Source: Mesorhizobium loti
GTDB taxonomy: Bacteria; Pseudomonadota; Alphaproteobacteria; Rhizobiales; Rhizobiaceae
Length of the DNA: 64,000 nucleotides
Direction of reading: 5' to 3'
NCBI GenBank assembly: GCA_002356515.1
Contig: AP017605.1
Coordinates: 5,255,020-5,319,019, forward strand
A model generated the notes under the pieces. The model was not told the DNA's origin and did not search any database. It saw only the letters and a program-made list of their open reading frames with translations. The position numbers and the translations under genes were made by a program. Positions 20,775-29,603 of this stretch are shown here, in pieces; position 1 is the stretch's first letter, and the number at the start of each line of letters is the position of its first letter.

Positions 20775-21469
20775 GCGCTCCTTGTCTGGATAGCGTGGAG
20801 CCAGAAGTCTGCGTCCTCATAATCTGTCGGGTCGGTGATGCCGGCCAGATCGAATGCTTCGCGCCGTTCGACGCATGTCCCGCAGCGACCGCAATGACGT
20901 GCACCGCCCTTGTAGCAGGACCACGTCGCCTCGAACGGTGTGGCGTACTTTGCCCCCTCGCTGACGATGTCGGCCTTCGACATATTCACATACGGAGCGT
21001 ACAGGCGGATATCGGCGTAGCCTGCGAGGGCATGGTTCTGCATCGTCTGAAAGGCGTCGATAAAAGCGGGCCGGCAATCGGGATAGATGAAATGATCTCC
21101 GCCGTGGACGGCAGTGGCCACCGCATCGGCCTTCTGCGCGGCGGCAACCCCGAAGGCGATGGCCAGCATGATGGCGTTCCTATTCGGCACCACCGTGATC
21201 CTCATGGAGTCTTCGGCATAGTGCCCGTCGGGCACGTCCACATTATCAGTCAGCGCCGAGCCGCTCAGGTTCCGGCCAACATCGCGGATATCGACGATCT
21301 GGTGCGGAACAGCCAGCCGCTTGGCGCAGATAGCGGCAAAGCCGAGTTCCTTTTTGTGCCTCTGGCCGTAATCGAACGAAAGCAGGCCAATGAGTTTCTG
21401 CTCGGTCGCCACCTTGTGAGCGAGCGAAACAGAGTCCAATCCGCCGGAGCAGATGACGAGGGCATTCAT
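20771..21469 (-). CDS. queC: 7-cyano-7-deazaguanine (preQ0) synthase
   Basis: A 232-residue PP-loop ATPase that converts CDG to preQ0 with ammonia and ATP. The N-terminus is ALVICSGGLDSVSLAH with the SGGLDS pyrophosphate loop; NRNAIML and the zinc-binding cysteines in SCYKGGARHCGRCGTC are present. I chose the ATG at 21469; the frame extends to 21529 without support. First gene of the operon. PreQ0 can feed tRNA queuosine or DNA deazaguanine modification; neither pathway's last steps are seen intact here. Confidence 0.92.
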   Translation of the reverse strand: MNALVICSGGLDSVSLAHKVATEQKLIGLLSFDYGQRHKKELGFAAICAKRLAVPHQIVDIRDVGRNLSGSALTDNVDVPDGHYAEDSMRITVVPNRNAIMLAIAFGVAAAQKADAVATAVHGGDHFIYPDCRPAFIDAFQTMQNHALAGYADIRLYAPYVNMSKADIVSEGAKYATPFEATWSCYKGGARHCGRCGTCVERREAFDLAGITDPTDYEDADFWLHAIQTRSA

Positions 21470-21882
21470 GGTTTGAATCCTTGTTTTGACCGGGTAAGGC
21501 TGCGACCGGAGATTTCTCTGCGTTCCCACTACTCCACGGAGCCGGTTTTGTGAATGGGGTGGACGCGATTGAGCGCACGTACCTTGTTGTCAGCGTCCCC
21601 AAGATGACTTGCACGCGACTTGTCGCGTATCTTCGACCGCTGGGGTGCTGACGCCGGCACTGCGTATATAGGCGTATAGATGATGCAGAAATCACTGCCG
21701 TGGCGCAGCAGCATTCCCGACACACCTTCGGCTTGTCCGGTTTGCCCCAGAACTTGACGTCCCGAGTTTCGGCGCTAACGCAAGGGTCGACCGGCAGTCC
21801 CAGGGAAAGGCTTCTGCCGCGTGCTTTGCCGTTTTCTGGTCTGCGCATAGATCGCCTCGAGCCGCCCGCGCTTCGTCATTGG

Positions 21883-22510
21883 TCAGAGCCGGGAATTCCT
21901 TTCCGAGGGCGCGGCTCGATAGGGGCCACCATTCTGGTTAAGGAAACGGAAGAGCAGATCGATCAGCCGCTTGGGCGTGTCGATAAAGGCATTCACCTGT
22001 TGCCGGAATTGATCGTAGCGCTGCAGAAAAGCTGTTTCGTAAGGAAGGTACCGTTCGATCGTCCGCCGAAGGCAGGCATAAAGAAATTCGGCGTGCGGGG
22101 TTGCATCGAAGTATCGGTAGAAATCCCCGGTGTCATTCAGCACCCGGACGTTGAATTGCGGCGTCGGTTCCCATTCGACCAATGGCAGAAGGCGCTTCGA
22201 ATTGCTCTCCAGCACGCGCCTGTACTCGTCGATCTGGTCCAGGATCGCGGCCGAGACGGGAAACACCACTCCCGGCGATTGAAGCGGTGCATGGCAAGGA
22301 CGTGGTGGATCAGGTAGCGGTGAATGCGGCCGTTTCCGTCCTCGAACGGATGGATGTAGACAAAGCCGAAGGCGAAGATTGCGGCGGCGACGACTGCATC
22401 AAGGTTTTGCGCTGGGCCTTGATCGAACGCAATCCAGAAACAACTTTCTGAAGGGCGTCGCAAGGCAAGACATTGTCGGCGCTGATCGTCGCCCCAACTG
22501 ATCCAAGCAT
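21883..22510 (-). pseudogene. Fic-family protein, frameshifted
   Basis: One frame holds the Fic active site (HPFEDGNGRIHRYLI, matching HPFx[D/E]GNGRxxR, with the catalytic His) and ends in scrambled sequence. A second frame from ~22269 continues the helical C-terminal half (VSAAILDQIDEYRRVLE, then VRVLNDTGDFYRYFDATPH). A third frame near 22510 (GSVGATISADNVLPCDA) fits the upstream part. So a once-complete AMP-transferase-type gene is split by at least one frameshift near 22265, probably two. A smaller scrap of the same gene is at 30415-30530. Confidence 0.8.
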
Positions 22511-22634
22511 CGGTTCCTGCTTGGGTCCAGCGCCCTAGGCGACGCCATGGTCGGCGAGCGCTCTGGCTGACCTTAATCCATTACCCAAGAATCACAGGGT
22601 TCCATTGCGCTGATCGAGACGGCTTTCTAGCCCT

Positions 22635-22682
22635 ATCCATGCCATGGATGCGTTCCATCCAAACAACCAAGTTTACGGACCT
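22635..22682 (+). promoter_or_regulatory. nod box upstream of noeK-noeJ
   Basis: The bases from 22634 read TATCCAT, then GGATG at 22646-22650, then ATCCAAACAA and GTTTAC, in the spacing of the rhizobial nod box. The 3' end deviates from the consensus (ACCAATC) but the two NodD half-sites are well kept. It lies about 290 bases before noeK, so NodD with plant flavonoids probably drives this operon. Confidence 0.8.
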
Positions 22683-22971
22683 GTCATGATGCTGCATAGC
22701 CAAATACCGGCAGGCACCGATCGATCACTCCACTTCCTTGATCATTAGATGAGCCCGCCAAAAGATTCCATTAGAAGGAGAACTGTGGATGCCCCTGTGC
22801 CAGTGGATGCCCTGCTGTTCGGCGGAACTCTGAGGGGTCCTTACGCCACACCGTGTTGTAGAGACCGCATACCTGAACAGCAGGTGCCTGAGAACGATGG
22901 CGCTTGCAGTAGAAAGTACTAGCCCATTGCAACATTACCCCACCCTGCCTGTCCACTAGCAAAGCGAAATC

Positions 22972-24408
22972 ATGAAATTCGGGTCAAGCGGCGTTCGAGG
23001 TTTGGCTTCGGAATTGGTAGGCAAGGCCAGCGGACTTTATACCGAAGCTTTTGCTTGGCGTTTGATTTCCAGCCGGGTTCAGCCGAATAGTTCAGTCTTC
23101 ATAGGCCGCGACCTACGTGACAGCAGTCAGGCGATAGCCAACAATTGCATGGCGGCGTTGGCCGCAAATGGTTTCCAGCTGATCGATTGCGGCACCATAC
23201 CCACGCCTGCCCTGGCACTATATGCATGCAAACACGGCGCGGCGGCTCTTATGGTCACCGGGTCGCACATTCCAGCCGATCGCAATGGCATTAAATTCTA
23301 TGGCCCGAATGGTGAAATCAGCAAGGCGGATGAGGCCGCGATTACGCGCTTTGTAGCCGAAAGATCAATTGCGTATTGCTTACCAACGGCTTGTCTGGGA
23401 ACGACGTGGCCTATGCACCGTGAAGAAGCGATCGCCTCTTATCGAGAGCGCGCCCATGACATGCTGGAGCCGGGCTCACTTTCCGGCATGAGACTTGGTG
23501 TCTATCAGCACAGTTCGGTCGCGGCGGAACTGTTGGTACAGGTTCTTCGATCGCTCGGTGCCAGCGTGGTCGCCGTCGGGAAAACCGGGACCTTCGTACC
23601 TGTCGATACCGAAGCCGTGGACGCAGCAACAATCGCAAAATTGAAGAAGTGGGTCCGCGAATTCGGTCTCGATGCCATCGTGTCGACCGATGCGGACGCT
23701 GATCGGCCACTCATCGCTGATGAAAATGGCGATCTTCTTCGCGGCGACCTGGTTGGGCTTGCAACGGCTCTTTTCCTGAAGGCAGACACGATCGTGACGC
23801 CAGTGACCTCCAATTCGGGAATTTCGAAGGCCTTGGGTTTCGCGGTCCAGAGGACGAAAGTCGGGTCTCCATTTGTCATTGAAGCAATGGAAGCATTACA
23901 CGGCGCCGGCGGCGTCATCGTCGGCTTTGAGGCCAATGGTGGTGTTCTGCTGGGCTCGGATTGTGTCGTGAATGGGAAGACATTGACTGCACTGCCGACG
24001 CGGGACTCATTCCTCCCGATTTTGGCCGTCCTCAGTACCATGGCGTCGACAAAAAAGAAGCTGTCGCGACTGCGCGGGCTTTGGAATCTTCCTGTGTGCG
24101 CCAGTGACCGGCTTCAGAACTTCCCCGCGGAAAGTTCGCGCAGATTGATGGATCATCTCGCAAGCCGGAACGCACTGCAGCACTTTCTTGCCTCGTTCGG
24201 GACCGTCGCCGAAATTGACGAAACCGATGGCCTCAGGGCGCGGATGCTTTCAGGTGAGATCATACATCTGCGGCCTTCCGGCAATGCCCCGGAACTGCGC
24301 TGCTACTCGGAAGCTTCGACCGAGAGCAGGGCCATGGCGATCGTCGCCTCGACGCTGCAAGGGGCACATGCGTTCGCGCTTACAGACGAGATAGAGGACC
24401 TTCGATGA
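22972..24408 (+). CDS. noeK: Phosphomannomutase (Nod-factor sugar supply)
   Basis: A 478-residue alpha-D-phosphohexomutase turning mannose-6-P into mannose-1-P. FGSSGVRGL opens it, the phosphoserine loop is MVTGSHIPADRNGIKFYG, the metal loop STDADADRPLIAD (DADAD in place of DGDGD), the sugar loop GFEANGGVLLG, and the phosphate site RPSGNAPELR. It overlaps noeJ by four bases. A nod box upstream and this partner point to NoeK, which with NoeJ provides GDP-mannose, later made into GDP-fucose for Nod-factor fucosylation. The NoeL/NolK/NodZ steps are not in the window. Confidence 0.85.
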   Translation: MKFGSSGVRGLASELVGKASGLYTEAFAWRLISSRVQPNSSVFIGRDLRDSSQAIANNCMAALAANGFQLIDCGTIPTPALALYACKHGAAALMVTGSHIPADRNGIKFYGPNGEISKADEAAITRFVAERSIAYCLPTACLGTTWPMHREEAIASYRERAHDMLEPGSLSGMRLGVYQHSSVAAELLVQVLRSLGASVVAVGKTGTFVPVDTEAVDAATIAKLKKWVREFGLDAIVSTDADADRPLIADENGDLLRGDLVGLATALFLKADTIVTPVTSNSGISKALGFAVQRTKVGSPFVIEAMEALHGAGGVIVGFEANGGVLLGSDCVVNGKTLTALPTRDSFLPILAVLSTMASTKKKLSRLRGLWNLPVCASDRLQNFPAESSRRLMDHLASRNALQHFLASFGTVAEIDETDGLRARMLSGEIIHLRPSGNAPELRCYSEASTESRAMAIVASTLQGAHAFALTDEIEDLR

Positions 24409-25820
24409 AAGTGGTTCCGGTCATCATCAGCGGTGGAGCTGGTTCGCGGCTCTGGCCCGCCTCAAGGCAATCGCACCCCAAACCTTTCCTCAAGGTGGCG
24501 GATGGACTTTCGCTCATCCAGCACACCGTGTTGCGCGCCGCTTCGATCCAGCATGTCGTGGAGCTTGTTACCGTGACGTCCACGGGGCACCTCTTCCTTA
24601 CGAGAGACGTTTTCGACGAGCTGGATTCCGTTGTTTTGCCACGCACCTTTCTGCTTGAGCCTGAGGGTCGGGATACCGCCGCCGCCGTCGCTGCGGCAAC
24701 CGTCCATGCCAAGGCAACACAGGGTCCCGATGCTGTTCTGTGTGTTTTTCCCGCCGACCATATGATTGGTGATCTGCCCGCATTTCAAACCGCCATGAAC
24801 CGGGCAATCGAACAGGCGCACCAGGGGCGTATCGCAACCTTGGGCATAACCCCGGATAGGCCAGACACCGCATTCGGCTACATCGAGGCCGACGGTGAGA
24901 AAGTTGTCCGGTTCGTCGAGAAACCGAACGCCGAGACTGCCAAATCTTATGTCGCGTCCAAACGTTTCTTCTGGAACGCCGGCATCTTCTGCTTCAAGGC
25001 GCAGGTCATGCTCGACGAAATGGCTGCGCATTGCCCGCAGGTGATCGATGCCGTTCTCGATAGCTATGATAATGCTCGCGTCAGCCACGGCGAACATGTT
25101 GCCAGCGTCGAACTCTCATCTGAGCACTTCGCCATGGCGCCGCGTATTTCACTCGACCATGCGGTGATGGAAAAAACCCACAATCTGGCTGTCGTTCCCT
25201 GCGAAATGGGGTGGAACGACATTGGATCTTGGAACGCAATGGCCGAACTGGTCGCCGCTGACGGGAGCGGCAACAGGATTCGCGGCGATGTCCATGTGGT
25301 CGACACCGTGGGCAGTTACATAAGCTCGGACAAACGCGTCATCGGCACCGTCGGCATCAGCGACCTGGTGATCGTGGATTCCCCCGATGCATTGCTGGTT
25401 GCATCCCGCGATCGCGTCCAGGACGTCAAGAAACTCTTCGAGGGACTCAAGGCTGCGGGACATGAAGCGCACTTGCTTCACAGTACCGTGCACCGGCCCT
25501 GGGGCACCTACACGGTTCTGGAGGAAAGCGAGCGCTTCAAGATCAAGCGCATCGAGGTGAAGCCGGGCGGACGCTTGAGCCTGCAGATGCACCATCACCG
25601 CTCCGAGCACTGGGTCGTGGTCAGCGGCACTGCGAAAATAGTCAACGGCGACCAGGAGCTACTCCTGACCACTAATCAATCCACCTATATCCCTTGCGGC
25701 CACAAACACCGGCTCGAAAACCCCGGCAATATCGGACTGGTGATGATCGAGGTCCAAAGCGGCGAGTATCTCGGCGAAGATGACATCGTGCGGCTTGAGG
25801 ACGTATACGGTCGAACGTGA
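24405..25820 (+). CDS. noeJ: Mannose-1-phosphate guanylyltransferase / mannose-6-phosphate isomerase
   Basis: A 471-residue type II bifunctional enzyme. The nucleotidyltransferase half starts VPVIISGGAGSRLWPASRQ with the signature loop, then FPADHMI, FVEKPNAETA and FFWNAGIFCF. The C-terminal cupin half (from ~residue 350: HRPWGTYTVLEE, MHHHRSEHWVVVSGTA, YIPCGHKHRLEN) carries the metal-binding His residues for isomerase activity. Translationally coupled to noeK by a 4-base overlap. Its product GDP-mannose is the precursor of GDP-fucose. An exopolysaccharide ManC is the alternative, but the nod box favours NoeJ. Confidence 0.87.
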   Translation: MKVVPVIISGGAGSRLWPASRQSHPKPFLKVADGLSLIQHTVLRAASIQHVVELVTVTSTGHLFLTRDVFDELDSVVLPRTFLLEPEGRDTAAAVAAATVHAKATQGPDAVLCVFPADHMIGDLPAFQTAMNRAIEQAHQGRIATLGITPDRPDTAFGYIEADGEKVVRFVEKPNAETAKSYVASKRFFWNAGIFCFKAQVMLDEMAAHCPQVIDAVLDSYDNARVSHGEHVASVELSSEHFAMAPRISLDHAVMEKTHNLAVVPCEMGWNDIGSWNAMAELVAADGSGNRIRGDVHVVDTVGSYISSDKRVIGTVGISDLVIVDSPDALLVASRDRVQDVKKLFEGLKAAGHEAHLLHSTVHRPWGTYTVLEESERFKIKRIEVKPGGRLSLQMHHHRSEHWVVVSGTAKIVNGDQELLLTTNQSTYIPCGHKHRLENPGNIGLVMIEVQSGEYLGEDDIVRLEDVYGRT

Positions 25821-26310
25821 CAGTCCAACGTCACATGCCCTACGGTGGCTGGCAGACCGAACCTGCGTCTGCATGTGGGCTGTCAGGCGACCGGCGGCTA
25901 GGCAAGGCGAGGCAAACCAGAACAGGTTTTATGAGTATGGCCAGTGAGCGATGTCGCAACGACAGGCTGGCCGAATTGTTGAGACGGCAGTTTTCCGGCG
26001 AGATTGTCAGACGACACTTGCGCATCCGATGTAACGGCATGCGCTGCTACAGCCGCTCGAGTTGCGGAAGGTGATCGGCAATATCAGTCGATCAGATGCG
26101 CGATAAGGTTCGTTGCCATGTACGGCAGGCGCGACATGAGCGGCCTGGCACTCTGACGGGGGTAGGCCAGCATGCGCCGGGCCTGACTGGCGGGGGCTCG
26201 CAAGAGAAACGCGGCACCGGCTGACGAAGATAATACGCTCCTGCGCGCCGGTGACGGACCGGGGCCATTAGGCGTAGGCGCATCGCTATCGCCATGCCAC
26301 GTGGACAATC
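25821..26310. other. Gene-poor stretch after noeJ
   Basis: No supported gene. A minus-strand frame ending at 26084 has a coherent-looking tail (APASQARRMLAYPRQSAR, then YMATNLIAHLID) that may be the end of a lost gene, but it has no start, no ribosome site and no family I know. Confidence 0.3.
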
Positions 26311-26484
26311 CTATTCGGGCTGGGCAGATGGACGGTAATTCCAGCTTTCGACGGCGTTGACTTCGTCGATGCAGACCGGCCCCGATGCACCGCAGTCCTC
26401 GCATTTCATCACAACGCGCGCCTCGTCCGTTTCATATGGCCTAACCTCGCAGCTTGTGCAGAACGGGCAAGGGATCGCTTTCAT
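26311..26484 (-). CDS. Lar-family-like zinc-knuckle protein
   Basis: A 57-residue protein starting MKAIPCPFCTSCEVRPYETDE with a second knuckle in VMKCEDCGASGP and a tail NAVESWNYRP. The CPFC...CxxCG plus 'A...WN.R' layout is that of the Lar restriction-alleviation family, often carried by phages and mobile elements. AGGA lies 12 bases before the ATG at 26484. The frame extends upstream into a short MucR-like piece, so the start is inferred. Confidence 0.6.
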   Translation of the reverse strand: MKAIPCPFCTSCEVRPYETDEARVVMKCEDCGASGPVCIDEVNAVESWNYRPSAQPE

Positions 26485-26544
26485 CGTGACGAATCTTCCT
26501 GATGGCCTCGGGTGGTTCCGCCGAAATCTTTCGCCTAAGCGCTC

Positions 26545-26613
26545 GACTTCGCAAGCGCTGATCGTTGTGCCGTAGTTCGGCGCCACCATTGGGTAGGGAT
26601 ATTTTGTCCACAT
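26545..26613 (-). pseudogene. MucR/Ros-type regulator scrap
   Basis: The 5' part of the frame reads TKYPYPMVAPNYG, strikingly like the 'LP.dYPMVAPNYa..Rs.lAk' region of MucR/Ros zinc-finger regulators. Nothing else of the protein remains, and it runs in frame into the Lar-like gene. Confidence 0.45.
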
Positions 26614-26843
26614 GCCCTCGTACCATCAACGCGGCTAGCCGGTTCTCTCTATCCACAGATCTGGCCTCTCGTGCGGGCCAAGGTTACATCCGTGTCGCCC
26701 AGCATGAGGCCGATCTTCCGCAGAGCGAATCGATTCCGTAGAAATAAGAATTCTGCCACCGCCCCGCCGCCGTAAGGGTATTGAGATACCCTTGGGATTT
26801 TGATCCGACCTGGCAGGCGGCGGGTAATCTTCAGAGGCCGACG

Positions 26844-27104
26844 TCAGGCAGCGTTCGGGATACCCGAGATTTCATCGAAGATACTCCCAGCCAAGCCAAG
26901 CGCCCGAGCGATCCGATCGCGATAGCCCTTGTCGAAACAATGGCCAGATTCGATCAGCCCGACCTCCTCGACTGTCAGACCGCTGGTCACGGCTATGTCC
27001 TCGGTCGAATAGCCAAGATGTTCCCGATATGCCTGAATTACGGGTTTTCCGTTTGAGATTGCGGCAAGCACTGCCTCGGGCAGCGCGAAAGGCGTTGCGG
27101 TCAT
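26844..27104 (-). CDS. Small helix-turn-helix (XRE-like) regulator
   Basis: An 86-residue protein with a strong ribosome site (GGAGGCAAA before the ATG at 27104). The centre, VIQAYREHLGYSTEDIAVTS then GLTVEEVGLIESG, is a compact helix-turn-helix of the XRE kind, followed by RDRIARALGLAGSIFDEI. It resembles antitoxin-type or element-borne repressors; no toxin gene flanks it. Confidence 0.65.
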   Translation of the reverse strand: MTATPFALPEAVLAAISNGKPVIQAYREHLGYSTEDIAVTSGLTVEEVGLIESGHCFDKGYRDRIARALGLAGSIFDEISGIPNAA

Positions 27105-27613
27105 TTTGCCTCCAAATGCAGAGAACGGCCATTCGATGACTCGAAACAAGCGGCGGCCGATGTTGAAATAGGATGCCGAAACAGCCCGAGCCGGCGGCAT
27201 CCAAAAATGCGATCACTCTCGAACGTGTGAGAGGCGCTACGCTAATATGGCGGCCGCCGCCGTTTAGATCAAGAACCTTGGCTCGCTTTACGAGGATTGC
27301 TCCAGTGGCCACAATTCGACGACACAGTGCGCAGCGCCGTCATCACGCTCACATCGATGATTGCGCGGCCGCTTTAACGCGCCGTCGGCTTGCGGCGCGA
27401 TTGAGAAGCCGCGATCTGGCGGTCGGGCACTAGGCGCACCAGCTCGCGGACCAGCGTCAAAGTATCTGCGGGGACTATCTAGCGATGCTTGCCGGCGGCG
27501 TTCATCTTGAGCTTTAATACCGTGTGGTCCCCTCCCGCCCATGCAGGAGGCCGGTGCCCATCGGACAAGACGCTGAGGGACCAACATCTCTCTGTTTCAG
27601 CCCGACTGTTGGC

Positions 27614-27629
27614 TGTCAGATCTGCGACA
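27614..27629 (+). promoter_or_regulatory. NifA upstream activating site
   Basis: TGT-N10-ACA exact match (TGTCAGATCTGCGACA). It lies 86 bases upstream of a -24-like element and in front of the cytochrome c peroxidase gene, a normal distance for NifA action. Confidence 0.6.
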
Positions 27630-27714
27630 CCGGAGTAGGGCTGCGCTTTGCTGCGAATTCCTTCAACCTATTGAATGATGACCAGAAAATCCCCGGAGGT
27701 TCCTTCTGCTCAGT

Positions 27715-27730
27715 TGGCACGACTTTTGAT
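27715..27730 (+). promoter_or_regulatory. Candidate sigma-54 promoter (imperfect -12)
   Basis: TGGCACG, four bases, then TTGAT. The -24 half is perfect, while the -12 has GA where GC is expected. The NifA site upstream supports it; the single mismatch weakens it. Confidence 0.45.
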
Positions 27731-27924
27731 GCTTCTCGAGAGGCGACAGGAGATACCGACTGGCGTTCATCGTGGGTGATATCGCGCAATGCAACGAAGG
27801 AAGACAATATGTCAGGTCCGCGTCAGAATCGATTTTATTCAAAGAGGATTGCCGCCTTTAGCGCAAGGCGTTCACGAACCGCATATCAACAATGGCTTCC
27901 GTGCAAAACGCAGGGAGATCACTT

Positions 27925-28977
27925 GTGAAAATCCTATTCACTACGGTGGCTGTCGCGTTGCCGGCCATCGCTTTTGCTGCGCAAACGATCCCCGTATACC
28001 TCAGAGAAACAGCACGGGCCACCTTCAAGCCTCTACCATCCATCACGCCGACAGTCGCCAACAACCCGATCACACCGGAGAAGATAGCCCTAGGCAAGGC
28101 AATGTTCTTCGATCCACGCGTCTCGGCGTCAGGCGTCTTGTCGTGCAATTCGTGCCACAACTTGGCCACCGGGGGCGACGACAATCAAGAAAGCTCGATC
28201 GGCCATGGTTGGCAGAAGGGACCGCGCAACGCGCCGACGGTACTGAACGCTGTCTTCAACATAGCGCAGTTCTGGGATGGTCGTGCTGAAGACCTGAAGG
28301 TTCAGGCCAAGGCACCGATCCAAGCCGCTGTCGAAATGGCCAACACACCAGGTCAACTCATCGCCACGCTCAAGTCGATGCCGCAATATGTCGAGTGGTT
28401 CAATTCAGCTTTCCCGGGCGAAGCCGATCGCGTCACCTTCGAAAACGTCGCCAAGGCAATCGAAGCCTTTGAGGCGACACTGGTCACACCGGCGCCCTTC
28501 GATGCCTTCCTCAACGGCGATGACGCCGCTATGACTTCCGAGCAGAAACAGGGCCTGACGCTTTTCATGGACAAAGGCTGCTCGTCCTGCCACGGCGGTA
28601 TCAACGTGGGTGGGGAGGGCTATTCCCCATTCGGCCTCGTTGAAAAGCCCAACACCGATGTCCTGCCGGAAAACGACAAAGGCCGATTTGCCGTGACCCA
28701 TGAAGCCGACGATTCCTATGTTTTCCGCGTGGCGCCGTTGCGCAACGTAGCACTCACCGCGCCATACTTTCATTCGGGCAAGGTTTGGGATCTGAAACAG
28801 GCCGTCGCCATTATGGGGACCACCCAGCTCGGCCAAGAATTGACGGAAAAAGAAGTCGACCTGCTCGTTGCCTTCCTTAATTCGCTGACCGGAAAAGTAC
28901 CGGAGGTCGCCTATCCCGTCTTACCCGCCGAAACGCCGACAACGCCTCGACCTGTATTGCATATCCTCCCGCAATGA
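27925..28977 (+). CDS. Di-haem cytochrome c peroxidase (CcpA/MauG family)
   Basis: A ~350-residue periplasmic protein that reduces hydrogen peroxide with electrons from c-type cytochromes. An N-terminal signal (VKILFTTVAVALPAIAFAAQ) is followed by two haem sites, CNSCH in the first half and CSSCH in the second, with GKAMFFDPRVSASG, the APTVLNAVFN segment and APYFHSGKVWDL typical of the family. I favour the GTG at 27925 because GGGAG precedes it; an ATG at 27892 lacks a ribosome site. It stands alone behind a NifA-type promoter, so it may protect micro-oxic, nitrogen-fixing cells from peroxide (inference). Confidence 0.9.
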   Translation: MKILFTTVAVALPAIAFAAQTIPVYLRETARATFKPLPSITPTVANNPITPEKIALGKAMFFDPRVSASGVLSCNSCHNLATGGDDNQESSIGHGWQKGPRNAPTVLNAVFNIAQFWDGRAEDLKVQAKAPIQAAVEMANTPGQLIATLKSMPQYVEWFNSAFPGEADRVTFENVAKAIEAFEATLVTPAPFDAFLNGDDAAMTSEQKQGLTLFMDKGCSSCHGGINVGGEGYSPFGLVEKPNTDVLPENDKGRFAVTHEADDSYVFRVAPLRNVALTAPYFHSGKVWDLKQAVAIMGTTQLGQELTEKEVDLLVAFLNSLTGKVPEVAYPVLPAETPTTPRPVLHILPQ

Positions 28978-28993
28978 TTGGCCGGAGCTGGCT

Positions 28994-29031
28994 AGTGAAG
29001 GTCGCAATCACGAATGATTGCGACCTTCACT
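28994..29031 (+). terminator. Perfect 17-bp hairpin after the peroxidase gene
   Basis: AGTGAAGGTCGCAATCA, a CGAA tetraloop, then the exact reverse complement, 17 bases past the stop codon. There is no T-tract, so it may stabilise the 3' end or act as a Rho-assisted terminator. Confidence 0.6.
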
Positions 29032-29344
29032 GGGACGAGACGATCATGACTTCCGGCGAGGCCTATCCAACTGGAAAGCTAGGGGGACTTTCATTTCCGA
29101 ATTCAATTGAAACGCTAAATGAAAACCTGACCCGTCGACGCCCACTTGCGTCACGACAGCATGACCCGCCTTGCCGGCCACGTCGATCAGACGCTCCGAC
29201 TAGCCGACTGTGTCGTGATGTGTCGTTACATGTACCCCCTACCCCCGCTTTAGATCCGCTGACAAGCTCGCAACCACCTGATCGAGCCATCGCGGACAAT
29301 ATTCCGCGAGCCGCTGGCGTGCGCCCAGCAGAAACCGGATGCCT

Positions 29345-29556
29345 TCAGATCCACCCCTTCAAAACGTGCTCGATGGCGTTGCGACGCGCGAGCCGCTGTT
29401 CCAGCTCTGCAAACGCATCGATATGAAAACAAAGCTGCGGCCAGCCAGCGACGTGGCCCGAGCATTTGTCAATGCACACCGCAAGTGCCGCTTGCTCTCG
29501 GGCTATCTCATCCATATAGCTCGGCGCAACAGAGGAAGCGCCAGTTGTTCAGTCAT
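29345..29556 (-). pseudogene. Small unidentified gene, frameshifted
   Basis: AGGAGGTCGCGGCTGACG precedes an ATG at 29556 (MTEQLALPLL), but the frame soon stops. A +1 shift gives a coherent tail: YMDEIAREQAALAVCIDKC, then LCFHIDAFAELEQRLAR and IEHVLKGWI before a stop. I do not recognise it. The good ribosome site and the clean second frame suggest a recently broken gene rather than noise. Confidence 0.4.
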
Positions 29557-29603
29557 CGTCAGCCGCGACCTCCTGTGCAATTCGTTCTAACAAGGAAGAA
29601 ACT

